Shown piece after piece: positions 44,443 through 54,582 of a DNA stretch of 64,000 bases (position 1 is the stretch's first letter; the number at the start of each line of letters is the position of its first letter). Under the pieces are notes generated by a model that made no database searches, had not been told where the DNA came from, and saw only the letters and a program-made list of their open reading frames with translations. The DNA is from an uncultured Clostridia bacterium. Its GTDB lineage: Bacteria; Bacillota; Clostridia; Christensenellales; Borkfalkiaceae. Location of the stretch: assembly GCA_947631925.1 (NCBI GenBank), contig CANRNE010000005.1, positions 1 through 64,000 on the forward strand, written 5' to 3'. The position numbers and the translations under genes are program-made.

Positions 44443-44724
44443 TCATTCTCCATCCGTCGCCGCAGTCTTGAGGACTTCGGCATATCTCGCGAGGATGATA
44501 TCCTGCAGGCGCGATCTTGTCTCCGAGTCGATGGGGTGCGCGATATCCTTATAGTCGCCGTCGGGCGTCTTGCGGCTGGGCATTGCGATGAAGCATGCAC
44601 CGTCCCGTTCGAAGATCTTGATATCGTGTACGACAAAGCAACCGTCGATTGTGATCGACGCAACGGCACGGAGCAGACCCTCCGTGCGATGTACGAGCCT
44701 GATACGCACGTCTCCGATTTCCAT
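44443..44724 (-). CDS. spoVG: Septation regulator SpoVG
   Basis: 'MEIGDVRIRLV...LRAVASITIDGCFVVHDIKIFERDGACFIAMPSRKTPDGDYKDIAHPI'; SD GGAGGTAA. Confidence 0.96.
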   Translation of the reverse strand: MEIGDVRIRLVHRTEGLLRAVASITIDGCFVVHDIKIFERDGACFIAMPSRKTPDGDYKDIAHPIDSETRSRLQDIILARYAEVLKTAATDGE

Positions 44725-44756
44725 AGAACTTACCTCCGTTTATTTGCTTATTCACT

Positions 44757-44785
44757 ATATTACCATATTTTTTTGCCTTTTGCAA
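44757..44785 (-). promoter_or_regulatory. Predicted spoVG promoter
   Basis: Minus strand TTGCAA, 17-nt spacer, TAATAT. Confidence 0.55.
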
Positions 44786-44860
44786 TTTATTTAATAAATA
44801 AAATATAAAATTTTTCGAATATTTTCTCACAAATTTTCCTAAAAATGCATAATATGGCGT

Positions 44861-46180
44861 ATGGACTGCATAAATTCGTGCATATCCTTTTATTTTGTCG
44901 GAATCGGCGGCGTGAGCATGAGCGCCCTCGCGATGCTGCTTTTTCGCCGCGGAAAGAGGGTGCGCGGCAGCGATTTTGCCGAGGGAAGATATACCCGCAT
45001 GCTGAAAGAGGCGGGCATTCCCGTCACCGTCGGCGATGAGGAAGAAATTTTTGAGGACGCCGTCGTCTACACGGGTGCAATTCCCGATTCCCATCCACAG
45101 CTCGCGGCGGCAAGAAAGGCGGGGAAACGCCTGATTGCGCGCTCGGAGCTCCTCGGAGAGATTGCGAAGGAATATCCGCAGGTTCTCTCCGTGGCGGGCT
45201 GTCACGGAAAGACGACGACTTCCTGCATGCTCGCGCACATCTTTCGCGCCGCAAATCTTCCCTTCACGAGCCACATCGGGGGAGAGGACGAGACGCTCGG
45301 CAACTTCTTTTCGGCGGGCGGGGAGACCTTTATTACCGAGGCGTGCGAATTCAAGCGCAGCTTTCTCGCCCTCCACAGCTCGGTTGCCGTCATTTTGAGC
45401 TGTGACCTCGACCACACCGACTGTTACAGGGATGAGGAAGACTTGTTTTCCGCCTACCTGCAGTTTGCGTCGCAGGCGAAAGAGGTGGTAGTCAATGCCG
45501 ACGACGTGCGCGCAAGGATCATTCCGCATGCGCTCTCCTTCGGGCTGTATGCGGGAGACGTTCGGGCGGAGAAGCTCTCCGAGGACGGCGAGCGGTATGC
45601 CTTTACCGTCGTCGAGGGGGGAAATCCCGTCGTGCGAATCTCATTGCAGGCGGTGGGGCGGGTGCATGTCTACAACGCCCTCGCGGCGTATGCGGCTTCC
45701 CGCCTTGCGGGCAGGACGGGGGAGGAGATTAAGCGCGGATTGGAGCAGTTCCGCGGCGTCAGAAGAAGGTTCGAACGCGTCGGAACAATCGGCGGCGTGC
45801 CCGTCATCTGCGACTATGCCCATCACCCGCGGGAAATTGCGGCAACGCTTGCGACGGCGGAAAAGCTGTGCCGCGGGACGGTGCGGGTGGTCTTTCAGCC
45901 TCATACCTACACCCGCACGCGCGACTTAATGGAAGAATTCTGCGAAGTGCTCGGGCGGGCGGAGAGTCCCATTCTTTATCAGACGTACTCGGCGCGGGAG
46001 GCCTTTGACCCCGCGGGGAGCGCGATGATGCTCACGGCGCACATCAAAAGCGCGCGCTACGTGCAGAGTCCCCGCCAGCTCAAGCGGCGCCTCCTCGAGG
46101 GGCTCAAAGGGGACGACCTCGTGCTTGTTCTGGGCGCGGGAGACATCTATGACATCGCATGCGGCATCGTGGAGCCGTGA
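44861..46180 (+). CDS. murC: UDP-N-acetylmuramate--L-alanine ligase
   Basis: 'YFVGIGGVSMSALAMLL', 'VAGCHGKTTTSCMLAHI', 'CDYAHHPREIAATL'. Confidence 0.94.
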   Translation: MDCINSCISFYFVGIGGVSMSALAMLLFRRGKRVRGSDFAEGRYTRMLKEAGIPVTVGDEEEIFEDAVVYTGAIPDSHPQLAAARKAGKRLIARSELLGEIAKEYPQVLSVAGCHGKTTTSCMLAHIFRAANLPFTSHIGGEDETLGNFFSAGGETFITEACEFKRSFLALHSSVAVILSCDLDHTDCYRDEEDLFSAYLQFASQAKEVVVNADDVRARIIPHALSFGLYAGDVRAEKLSEDGERYAFTVVEGGNPVVRISLQAVGRVHVYNALAAYAASRLAGRTGEEIKRGLEQFRGVRRRFERVGTIGGVPVICDYAHHPREIAATLATAEKLCRGTVRVVFQPHTYTRTRDLMEEFCEVLGRAESPILYQTYSAREAFDPAGSAMMLTAHIKSARYVQSPRQLKRRLLEGLKGDDLVLVLGAGDIYDIACGIVEP

Positions 46181-46250
46181 GCGTCGCCCTGCGGGGGGGC
46201 GCTTTTTCAAAAAAAATCACAAATCGTAAGGAAAAATTTGCCGCGAAGTA

Positions 46251-46279
46251 TTGAAACCTTCCGACAAATATAGTATAAT
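46251..46279 (+). promoter_or_regulatory. Predicted promoter of the glycogen operon
   Basis: TTGAAA, 17-nt spacer, TATAAT. Confidence 0.65.
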
Positions 46280-46332
46280 AATAGAAGATAACAATTTGTC
46301 GCGCCCGCGCAACGGGCGCACGCGAGGGGCTC

Positions 46333-48246
46333 ATGAAGCAACAGGAAAAGAAACCCATGGAACGGGAGACCGATTTCCCGCTCTATCTCTACCACCACGG
46401 CAAGAGCGACAGGGCGTATGAACTGTTCGGCGCGCACAGGGCATGTGTGGACGGCGAGGAGGGATATCTCTTCCGCGTCTGGGCGCCGCATGCCGCCGCG
46501 GTCTCCGTCGTCGGAGACTTCAACGGATGGGACAAGGCCTCCAACGTTATGCACCGCATGGTGGACGGCGAGAGCTATGAATGCTTTATTGCGGGGCTTC
46601 ATGAGTACGACACCTATAAATATCTCATCGAGACGGCAGACGGAAGGGAACTTCTGAAGGCCGACCCGTTTGCCTTCCATGCGGAGACGCCGCCCGCCAC
46701 TGCCTCCAAACTCTACGACCTCGAAGGCTACAACTGGGGGGACGGGGAATATACCTCGCACAGGACGGAGAACATCTATGCTTCGCCCGTCAACATCTAT
46801 GAAGTCAACCTGCTCTCCTGGAAACGGCATGAGGACGGGAGCTATCTCTCCTACCGCGAACTCGCGGACGAGCTCGTCCCTTACGTCAAGCGGATGGGGT
46901 ACACGCACGTGGAGTTCATGCCCGTCACCGAATATCCCTTCGACGGGTCGTGGGGGTATCAAGTCACGGGGTATTTTGCCGTGACGAGCCGCCTCGGCAC
47001 CCCCAAGGACTTCATGCACCTCGTCGACCGCTTCCACAATGCGGGGATTGGGGTCATTCTCGACTGGGTGCCCGCGCACTTCCCCAAGGACGGGCACGGG
47101 CTGTGCGAATTCGACGGTCAGCCGCTCTACGAGAGCGGACAGTGGGACCGGATGGAGCACAAGAGCTGGGGGACCCGCCGCTTCGACTACGGACGGGCGG
47201 AAGTCGTCTCCTTCCTCGTCTCCTCTGCATGTCTCTTCTTCGACAAGTTCCATATAGACGGCATCCGCGTGGACGCCGTCGCCTCCATGCTCTATCTCGA
47301 CTATGACAAGCGCCCGGGGGAATGGGTGCCCAACATCTACGGCGAGAACAAGAATTTGGAGGCAATCGCCTTCGTGCGAAAGCTCAACGAGGCGGTGTTT
47401 TTGCGCTTCCCGTACGCGCTCATGATTGCGGAGGAGTCCACGGCGTGGGGGCTCGTCACCAAGCCCGCGTCGATGGGGGGACTCGGCTTCAACTTCAAGT
47501 GGAACATGGGCTGGATGAACGACATGCTCTCCTACCTCTGCCTCGACCCCATCTACCGCCGCTACAACCACAACAAGCTCACCTTCTCGATGATGTATGC
47601 CTTTTCGGAGAACTTCGTCCTGCCCATCTCGCATGACGAAGTCGTGCACGGGAAGTGCTCGCTCATCAACAAGATGCCGGGGGAATATGAGGAGAAATTT
47701 GCGGGCGTGCGCGCCTTCCTCGGCTATCAGACGGCGCACCCCGGAAAAAAGCTCAACTTTATGGGGTATGAGTTCGGGCAGTTCAAGGAGTGGGACTACA
47801 AGGAAGAGCTGGAATTCTTCCTGCGGGACACCTACGAGCAGCACGGAAAGCTCTCCGTGTTTGTGCGCGACCTCAATGAGTTCTACAAGACGCATGCGCC
47901 GCTCTATGAAATCGAGGACAGCTGGGACGGCTTCGAATGGATTGCCCCCGACGACGCAGACAGCAACGTGCTCGCCTTCATCCGCCGCAGTACAGGCGGA
48001 GAGGAGATTATCTCGGTGACATCGTTCTCGGGTGCCGACGCAGATTATCGCATCGGCGTGCCGCGCAAGGGAAAATACAAGATTGTCTTCTGCTCAGACG
48101 ACAAGAAGTACGGCGGGAGAGGGGTTATCACCCGCAAGTCGCTCAAGGCGGAAAAGACGCTCAGTCACGGCAGGCAGTACTCGTTGCATCTCGTTCTTCC
48201 CAAACTTACGACAATCTATATCGTCTATGAACCCGAAACCAAATAG
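46333..48246 (+). CDS. glgB: 1,4-alpha-glucan branching enzyme
   Basis: CBM48 'RVWAPHAAAVSVVGDFNGWD', GH13 'DGIRVDAVASMLYLDY', 'LPISHDEVVHGK'. Confidence 0.97.
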   Translation: MKQQEKKPMERETDFPLYLYHHGKSDRAYELFGAHRACVDGEEGYLFRVWAPHAAAVSVVGDFNGWDKASNVMHRMVDGESYECFIAGLHEYDTYKYLIETADGRELLKADPFAFHAETPPATASKLYDLEGYNWGDGEYTSHRTENIYASPVNIYEVNLLSWKRHEDGSYLSYRELADELVPYVKRMGYTHVEFMPVTEYPFDGSWGYQVTGYFAVTSRLGTPKDFMHLVDRFHNAGIGVILDWVPAHFPKDGHGLCEFDGQPLYESGQWDRMEHKSWGTRRFDYGRAEVVSFLVSSACLFFDKFHIDGIRVDAVASMLYLDYDKRPGEWVPNIYGENKNLEAIAFVRKLNEAVFLRFPYALMIAEESTAWGLVTKPASMGGLGFNFKWNMGWMNDMLSYLCLDPIYRRYNHNKLTFSMMYAFSENFVLPISHDEVVHGKCSLINKMPGEYEEKFAGVRAFLGYQTAHPGKKLNFMGYEFGQFKEWDYKEELEFFLRDTYEQHGKLSVFVRDLNEFYKTHAPLYEIEDSWDGFEWIAPDDADSNVLAFIRRSTGGEEIISVTSFSGADADYRIGVPRKGKYKIVFCSDDKKYGGRGVITRKSLKAEKTLSHGRQYSLHLVLPKLTTIYIVYEPETK

Positions 48247-48270
48247 AAACCTTCAAGGAGGATGTCTTAT

Positions 48271-49467
48271 ATGATTCGCAAAAAGGAATGTGTCGCCATG
48301 CTGCTTGCGGGCGGACAGGGGAGCAGGCTGTACGCGCTCACCAACAACATCGCAAAACCTGCGGTGGCGTTCGGGGCGAAGTACCGCATCATCGACTTCC
48401 CGCTCTCCAACTGCATCAACTCGGGAATTGACACCGTGGGCGTGCTCACCCAGTATGAGCCGCTCGAACTCAATGAGTATATCGGGAACGGCCAGCCGTG
48501 GGACCTCGACCGCGTCTACGGCGGCGTGCACATCCTCTCGCCCTATCAGGCGAAAAAGAAGCAGAGCTGGTTCGAGGGGACGGCGAATGCCATCTACCAG
48601 AATCTCCACTTCATGAAACAGTACGACCCCGACTATGTCCTCATCCTCTCGGGCGACCACATCTATAAGATGAACTATGCGGAGATGCTCCGCGCGCACA
48701 AGGCGACGGGGGCGGACTGCACCATCGCCGCCATCGAGGTCCCCATGAAGGAGGCGTCCCGCTTCGGCATCCTCAACACCAATCCCGACGGCTCCATCTA
48801 TGAGTTCGAGGAAAAACCCAAGAATCCCAAGAGCAATCTCGCCTCGATGGGCATCTACATCTTCACGGCGGACAAGCTCTTCTCCTATCTCGAGGCGGAT
48901 GACGCCAACCCCAATTCCTCCAAGGACTTCGGCAAAGACGTGCTCCCCGCCATGCTTGCGGGCGGCGAGAAGATGTTCTCTTACCGCTTCCAAGGGTACT
49001 GGAAGGACGTCGGAACCATCTCCTCGCTGTGGGAGTCCAACATGGATTTGCTCGGCAAGGATCCCGCCTTCGATGTCAACGACCCCGACTGGAAGATTCA
49101 CTCCCGCAACCCGCTCGCCCCGCCCGAATATGTGGGGAAGGGCGCCGTGCTCGAGAACTCGCTCATCGCGCTCGGCTGTGAGATTGAGGGGACGGTGGAA
49201 AATTCCGTGCTTGCTGCGGGCGTCGTCGTAGAGCAGGGCGCGACGGTAAAGGACAGCGTCATCATGGCGAACTGCGTCATAAAGTCGGGCGCCACCGTGC
49301 AATATTCCATTCTCGACGAGCATGTCACCGTCGAGAGCGGAGCCGTGGTGGGGGACCCGAGGGAGAAAGCGGGCGGCATCGCCGTGCTCGGCAGGAACAT
49401 CACCATCGGCGCAAATTGCACCGTGGAAGGCGGAAAAATTCTCGATAAAGATTACAAGGGGGAATAA
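48271..49467 (+). CDS. glgC: Glucose-1-phosphate adenylyltransferase
   Basis: '[40 protein letters not shown]'; SD AAGGAGG. Confidence 0.97.
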   Translation: MIRKKECVAMLLAGGQGSRLYALTNNIAKPAVAFGAKYRIIDFPLSNCINSGIDTVGVLTQYEPLELNEYIGNGQPWDLDRVYGGVHILSPYQAKKKQSWFEGTANAIYQNLHFMKQYDPDYVLILSGDHIYKMNYAEMLRAHKATGADCTIAAIEVPMKEASRFGILNTNPDGSIYEFEEKPKNPKSNLASMGIYIFTADKLFSYLEADDANPNSSKDFGKDVLPAMLAGGEKMFSYRFQGYWKDVGTISSLWESNMDLLGKDPAFDVNDPDWKIHSRNPLAPPEYVGKGAVLENSLIALGCEIEGTVENSVLAAGVVVEQGATVKDSVIMANCVIKSGATVQYSILDEHVTVESGAVVGDPREKAGGIAVLGRNITIGANCTVEGGKILDKDYKGE

Positions 49468-49471
49468 GAAC

Positions 49472-50584
49472 ATGGCAATCTCAACCGTTGGCGTTATCTT
49501 TTCGCACATCAACGACGGGAATCTTCCCGAACTTTCCCGCCATCGCACCATGGCATCCGTTCCCTTCGGGGGCAGATACCGCTTCATCGACTTTGCGCTC
49601 TCCAACATGGTGAACGCGGGCATCACGACGGTGGGCCTCGTCACGAAGAACAACTATCAGTCCCTCATCGACCATCTCGGGAGCGGAAAGGATTGGGACC
49701 TCGCGAGAAAGGACGGCGGGATTATTTTGCTTCCGCCCTATTCGGATGAGACGGAGGCGCTGTACACCACCCGCCTCGAGGCGCTCATGGGCATCACGGG
49801 CTTCCTCAACCACAGGACGGAGGACTATGTCGTCATCTCCGACTGCGACGGCATCGCCCGCTTCGACATCTCCGACATCGTCCGCTTCCATGAGGAAAAG
49901 CAGGCGGACATCACGATGGTCTACCATGAGGAGACGAGGAAGGTCAATTCCTCCTACTTCATCACGCTCTCGCCCGATGAGACGGGCCGGGTGCGCGAAC
50001 TCAAAATCAATCCCAAGACGCGCGGCAAGTTCAACCTCTACGTCAACGTCATGGTGATGAGCAGGGAATTCCTCATCAACACTATTCAGGATGCGGTGAC
50101 GCGGGGCTTTTCGAGCTTCGGCAGGGACATCCTCGCGAAGAACGTCGACACGCTGCGCATCTTCGGCTACAAGCATGGCGGCTACTATGCCGCGGTCAAC
50201 AGCATTCAGGACTACTTCGCCCACAGCATGGAACTGCTCGACAAGAACGTGCGGGACGAGCTCTTCGGCGCGCGCGACATCTATACCAAGGTGCGCGATT
50301 CCGCCCCGACCAAATATCTTTCGGGCGCGAAAGTCGAAAATTCCCTCATCTCGGACGGCTGTCTCATTGAGGGAAGGGTGGAGAACAGCATTCTCTTCCG
50401 CGGCGTAAAAATCGGCAAGGGCTGCGTCATCAAGAATTCCGTCATCATGCAGGACAGCATCATCGGCGAGGGCGCACAACTCGACTACGTCATCACGGAC
50501 AAGAACGCCGTCGTGCGTGACAAGCGGGTACTTGCGGGCTGTGCGGAACTTCCGTACTTCATCCCGAAGGGCCGCATGCTCTGA
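49472..50584 (+). CDS. glgD: Glucose-1-phosphate adenylyltransferase regulatory subunit GlgD
   Basis: 'GVIFSHINDGNLPELSRHRTMASVPFGGRYRFIDFALSNMVNAGI'. Confidence 0.94.
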   Translation: MAISTVGVIFSHINDGNLPELSRHRTMASVPFGGRYRFIDFALSNMVNAGITTVGLVTKNNYQSLIDHLGSGKDWDLARKDGGIILLPPYSDETEALYTTRLEALMGITGFLNHRTEDYVVISDCDGIARFDISDIVRFHEEKQADITMVYHEETRKVNSSYFITLSPDETGRVRELKINPKTRGKFNLYVNVMVMSREFLINTIQDAVTRGFSSFGRDILAKNVDTLRIFGYKHGGYYAAVNSIQDYFAHSMELLDKNVRDELFGARDIYTKVRDSAPTKYLSGAKVENSLISDGCLIEGRVENSILFRGVKIGKGCVIKNSVIMQDSIIGEGAQLDYVITDKNAVVRDKRVLAGCAELPYFIPKGRML

Positions 50585-50612
50585 GGAGCAAACAGTATAG
50601 AGAGGGGACATC

Positions 50613-52136
50613 ATGGCAACAAAGAGTAAAAAAGCAACGAAACCCGTGGAGACCGTACCCTGCGAGGCGATGCCCGCCCCCGAGGCGCCCGCCGAGATTA
50701 CGGTAGAGACGAAAAAGAAGATTCTCTTCGTCGCGTCCGAGGCCGCGCCCTTTATCGCAACGGGCGGACTTGCGGAAGTCATCGGCTCGCTCTCCAAGGC
50801 GCTTGGCGCAAGCGGACACTATGACGTGCGCGTCATCATTCCGCTCTATCAGGATATCCGCAAGGAATACCGCAAGGATTTGCGCTACATCGGCAATCTC
50901 AACGTCCGGCTCGCATGGCGCAACCAGTACTGCGGCATCTTCGAATATCGTGCGGACAATGTGACGTACTACTTCGTGGACAACGAATATTACTTCAAGC
51001 GTCCCGGGTGCTACGGCTACTATGACGACGGCGAGCGGTTTGCCTTCTTCTGCCGCGCCGTGCTCGAAATTCTCGGCTACATCGGCTTCTATCCCGACAT
51101 TTTGCACTGCCACGACTGGCAGGCGGCGCTTGCGGCCATTTATCTCAAGACGGGATATTGCTATCGCCCCGAATATCAGTTCATCCGCAGCGTTTTCACC
51201 ATCCACAACATAGAATATCAGGGGAAATACTCCCTCGATATCCTCGGCGACCTCTTCGGACTCGGGGAGGAGCACCGCCACTTGGTGGAGTATGACAACT
51301 GCATCAACCTCATGAAGGGCGCTATCGAAGTCTCCGAAGCGTTTTCGACCGTGTCGCCCTCCTATGCGGACGAGATTAAATATCCCTACTACTCGCACGG
51401 GCTTGACCCCATCATCCGCAGGAACGAATTCAAGCTCCGCGGCATTCTCAACGGCATCGACCCCGATTACTACAACCCCGAAACGGACACCGCGCTCTTT
51501 GCCAACTATTCGGCGGAGCATCCCGAAAACAAGGCGGTCTGCAAGGAAGAATTGCAGAAGATGTTAGGGCTTCCCGTCCGCGCAGATGCGCCCATCGTCG
51601 CGATGATTTCCCGCCTCGTCGGGCACAAGGGGTTCGACCTCGTGAAGGGCGTCATCGAACAGGCGCTGCAGCGCGACATGCAGTTCGTCCTGCTCGGGAC
51701 GGGGGATTCCGCCTACGAGAACTACTTCTCCGACCTCGCGCGCCGCTACCCCGGGAAGGTGGTCTCCGTCATCTCTTTCAATGCCGACCTCTCCCGCAAG
51801 ATTTACTCGGGCGCGGATATCTTCCTCATGCCCTCCAAGAGTGAACCCTGCGGGCTGTCCCAGATGATTGCGAGCCGCTACGGCACCATTGCCCTCGTGC
51901 GCGAAACGGGCGGGCTCAAGGACAGCATCACGCCGTACGGCGCGGGCGGGAACGGATTTACCTTCCACGACTACAACGCAAACGACATGCTCTACGTCTT
52001 GAATGAGGCATTCGGCGTGTATGCGTGCAAGGAAGAATGGAAAAAACTTGTTAAAAAGGCGATGGAGACCGATTTCACCTGGTCGACTTCGGCAAGCTAC
52101 TACGAAGGGCTCTATCGCGACGTACTCAAATCATAA
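50613..52136 (+). CDS. glgA: Glycogen synthase
   Basis: 'ILFVASEAAPFIATGGLAEVIGSL', 'HCHDWQAAL', 'PSKSEPCGLSQMIASRYGTI'. Confidence 0.97.
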   Translation: MATKSKKATKPVETVPCEAMPAPEAPAEITVETKKKILFVASEAAPFIATGGLAEVIGSLSKALGASGHYDVRVIIPLYQDIRKEYRKDLRYIGNLNVRLAWRNQYCGIFEYRADNVTYYFVDNEYYFKRPGCYGYYDDGERFAFFCRAVLEILGYIGFYPDILHCHDWQAALAAIYLKTGYCYRPEYQFIRSVFTIHNIEYQGKYSLDILGDLFGLGEEHRHLVEYDNCINLMKGAIEVSEAFSTVSPSYADEIKYPYYSHGLDPIIRRNEFKLRGILNGIDPDYYNPETDTALFANYSAEHPENKAVCKEELQKMLGLPVRADAPIVAMISRLVGHKGFDLVKGVIEQALQRDMQFVLLGTGDSAYENYFSDLARRYPGKVVSVISFNADLSRKIYSGADIFLMPSKSEPCGLSQMIASRYGTIALVRETGGLKDSITPYGAGGNGFTFHDYNANDMLYVLNEAFGVYACKEEWKKLVKKAMETDFTWSTSASYYEGLYRDVLKS

Positions 52137-52160
52137 AGCAGTTTGCAGGAGAAACAATTC

Positions 52161-54581
52161 ATGAACTATACCGAAACGGAGGCAGAACGGCTGATTGCGG
52201 GGAAACTTTCGCGCTACTTCGGCGTGACCCCGCAGGAGGCCGCACGGGACCAGATTTATAAAGCCGTCGTGTTGAGCGTGCGCGACATCATGCTCGAAAA
52301 GCGGCAGAAATTCCACAAGAAAGTCAAGGCGGCAAAGGCAAAACGCGTCTACTATCTCTGCATGGAATTCTTGATGGGGCGGTCGCTGAAGAACAGCGTC
52401 TACAACCTCGGCATCGAGGGGGCGCTCTCGGGCGCTCTTAAAAAGTACGGGCTGACGCTCGAAGACTTGTACGAAGAGGAACCCGACGCCGGGCTCGGCA
52501 ATGGGGGACTCGGACGGCTCGCCGCCTGCTTTTTGGACGGGCTCGCCTCGCAGAACTATCCCGCGATGGGCTTTTCCATCTGCTATCAGTACGGGCTCTT
52601 CAAACAAAAAATCGTGGACGGCTGGCAGATTGAGCTGCCCGACGTCTGGCTCCCGGGAGGGGAGGCGTGGCTCACCCAGCGCACGGACAAACAGTTCATC
52701 GTCCGCTTCGACGGCGAAATCGAGGAGCGCTGGACGGACCACGGCATGGAGATTGTCTACCACAACGCCAAGGAAGTCGAGGCTATCGCCTATGACATGA
52801 TGGTGTCGGGGGCGAATTCGGAGGCCGTGAGCGTGCTCCGCCTGTGGCGTTCCCGCGCCGCGCAGGAATTCGACATGCAGCGCTTCACGCAGGGGGACTA
52901 CAATGCCGCCATCCGCGCGGACAACGAGGCCCAGCTCATCTCCAAGGTGCTCTATCCCTCCGATAACCACTACGAGGGCAAGTCCCTGCGCCTGAAACAG
53001 CAGTATTTCCTCGTCTCGGCGTCCCTGCAGTGCATCGTCGCCGACCACAAGCGCCGCTACGGACCGCTCACCCTTCTGCCCGAGATGGCCGCCATCCACA
53101 TCAACGACACCCATCCCGCGCTCGCCATCCCCGAACTCATGCGCATCCTCATCGACGAGAACGCATTTTCGTGGGACGAGGCATGGAACATCACGACGGC
53201 GACTTGTGCCTACACCAACCACACCGTGCTCGCCGAAGCGCTCGAGACTTGGGCGGAGGATTTGCTCGCCCGCAGGCTTCCGCGCATCCATTCCATCCTC
53301 AAGGAAATCAACAGGCGGTTCTGCGACGACCTCTGGAATGCCTTCCCCGGGGACTGGAATAAGATTTCGCGCATGGCGATTCTCTCGCACAACACCGTGC
53401 GGATGGCAAATCTCGCCGTCATGGGCTCGCACAGCGTCAACGGCGTCTCGGGTCTGCACAGCGAAATCATCAAGGAGAGCATTTTCCGCGACTTCTACGA
53501 CTACACGCCCGAAAAATTTACCAATGTCACGAACGGCATCGCGCACCGCCGCTGGCTCAACCAGTCCAATCCCGAGCTCTGCGCCCTCCTCGACGACTGC
53601 ATCAGCACGGGGTATGCGAAGAATTCCGAAAAACTTGCGGAATTTGCCAAATTCAAGGACGACGAGAGCGTGCTAAAACGCCTTGCCGAGATAAAACGCA
53701 TCAAAAAACAGCAGTTTGCCGACTACGCATGGCGGGAGCAGGGCATTGCCATCGACCCCGACACGCTCTTCGACGTGCAGGCAAAGCGCATGCACGAGTA
53801 CAAGCGGCAGCTTCTCAACGTGCTCAACATCATCGGGCAGTACATTCTCTTAAAGGAAGACCCCGACCTCGACGTCGTGCCCAAGACGTATATCTTCGGC
53901 GCAAAGGCGGCCGCGGGCTATGACATGGCCAAGCAAATCATGCGGCTCATCTGCTTCCTTGCGGAGGATATCAGGAAAAATCCCAAAATTTCCCGTAAGC
54001 TCAACGTCGTCTACATGGAGAACTACAACGTCACGATGTCGGAAAAACTCATGCCGGCCTCCGAAATCTCCGAACAGATTTCCCTCGCAGGCAAGGAGGC
54101 AAGCGGCACGGGCAACATGAAGTTCATGATTAACGGCGCCCTGACGGTGGGCACCTTGGACGGCGCAAACGTCGAAATGGCGGAGCGCGTGGGGGAGGAG
54201 AACATCTTCATCTTCGGTCTGCGTGCGGGCGAAGTCAAGGAAATCTGGGAGCGCGGCTACAACTCGAGCGCCTACTACAACCACAATCCCTTCCTGCGCC
54301 GCATCATCGAATCCCTCATCGTGGGCTTCAACGGGCATTCGTTCTCGGATATCTCCAATTATCTTCTGCGCGGAGCGCCCGTCGCCGACCCGTATATGTG
54401 CCTTGCCGACTTCGATTCCTATGCGACGACGCAAACTGCCGTCTCCGAACTCTACAGAAACGATTGGATGGCGTGGAACAAAAAGTCGCTCATGAACATC
54501 GCCGCTGCGGGGTACTTCTCCGCCGACCGCGCCGTCCGCGAATATGCGGAGCGCATCTGGAACTTGAAATCACTCAAATAA
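52161..54581 (+). CDS. glgP: Glycogen/starch/alpha-glucan phosphorylase
   Basis: 'EEPDAGLGNGGLGRLAACFLDGLAS', 'VQAKRMHEYKRQLLNVL', 'EASGTGNMKFMINGALTVGTLDGANVEM'. Confidence 0.97.
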   Translation: MNYTETEAERLIAGKLSRYFGVTPQEAARDQIYKAVVLSVRDIMLEKRQKFHKKVKAAKAKRVYYLCMEFLMGRSLKNSVYNLGIEGALSGALKKYGLTLEDLYEEEPDAGLGNGGLGRLAACFLDGLASQNYPAMGFSICYQYGLFKQKIVDGWQIELPDVWLPGGEAWLTQRTDKQFIVRFDGEIEERWTDHGMEIVYHNAKEVEAIAYDMMVSGANSEAVSVLRLWRSRAAQEFDMQRFTQGDYNAAIRADNEAQLISKVLYPSDNHYEGKSLRLKQQYFLVSASLQCIVADHKRRYGPLTLLPEMAAIHINDTHPALAIPELMRILIDENAFSWDEAWNITTATCAYTNHTVLAEALETWAEDLLARRLPRIHSILKEINRRFCDDLWNAFPGDWNKISRMAILSHNTVRMANLAVMGSHSVNGVSGLHSEIIKESIFRDFYDYTPEKFTNVTNGIAHRRWLNQSNPELCALLDDCISTGYAKNSEKLAEFAKFKDDESVLKRLAEIKRIKKQQFADYAWREQGIAIDPDTLFDVQAKRMHEYKRQLLNVLNIIGQYILLKEDPDLDVVPKTYIFGAKAAAGYDMAKQIMRLICFLAEDIRKNPKISRKLNVVYMENYNVTMSEKLMPASEISEQISLAGKEASGTGNMKFMINGALTVGTLDGANVEMAERVGEENIFIFGLRAGEVKEIWERGYNSSAYYNHNPFLRRIIESLIVGFNGHSFSDISNYLLRGAPVADPYMCLADFDSYATTQTAVSELYRNDWMAWNKKSLMNIAAAGYFSADRAVREYAERIWNLKSLK

Positions 54582-54582
54582 C

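Noticed and set aside
46180-46210. Possible terminator after murC (GCGTCGCCCTGCGGGGGGGCGCTTTTTC)
   Set aside because: Plausible but the stem is irregular; not listed as a feature.
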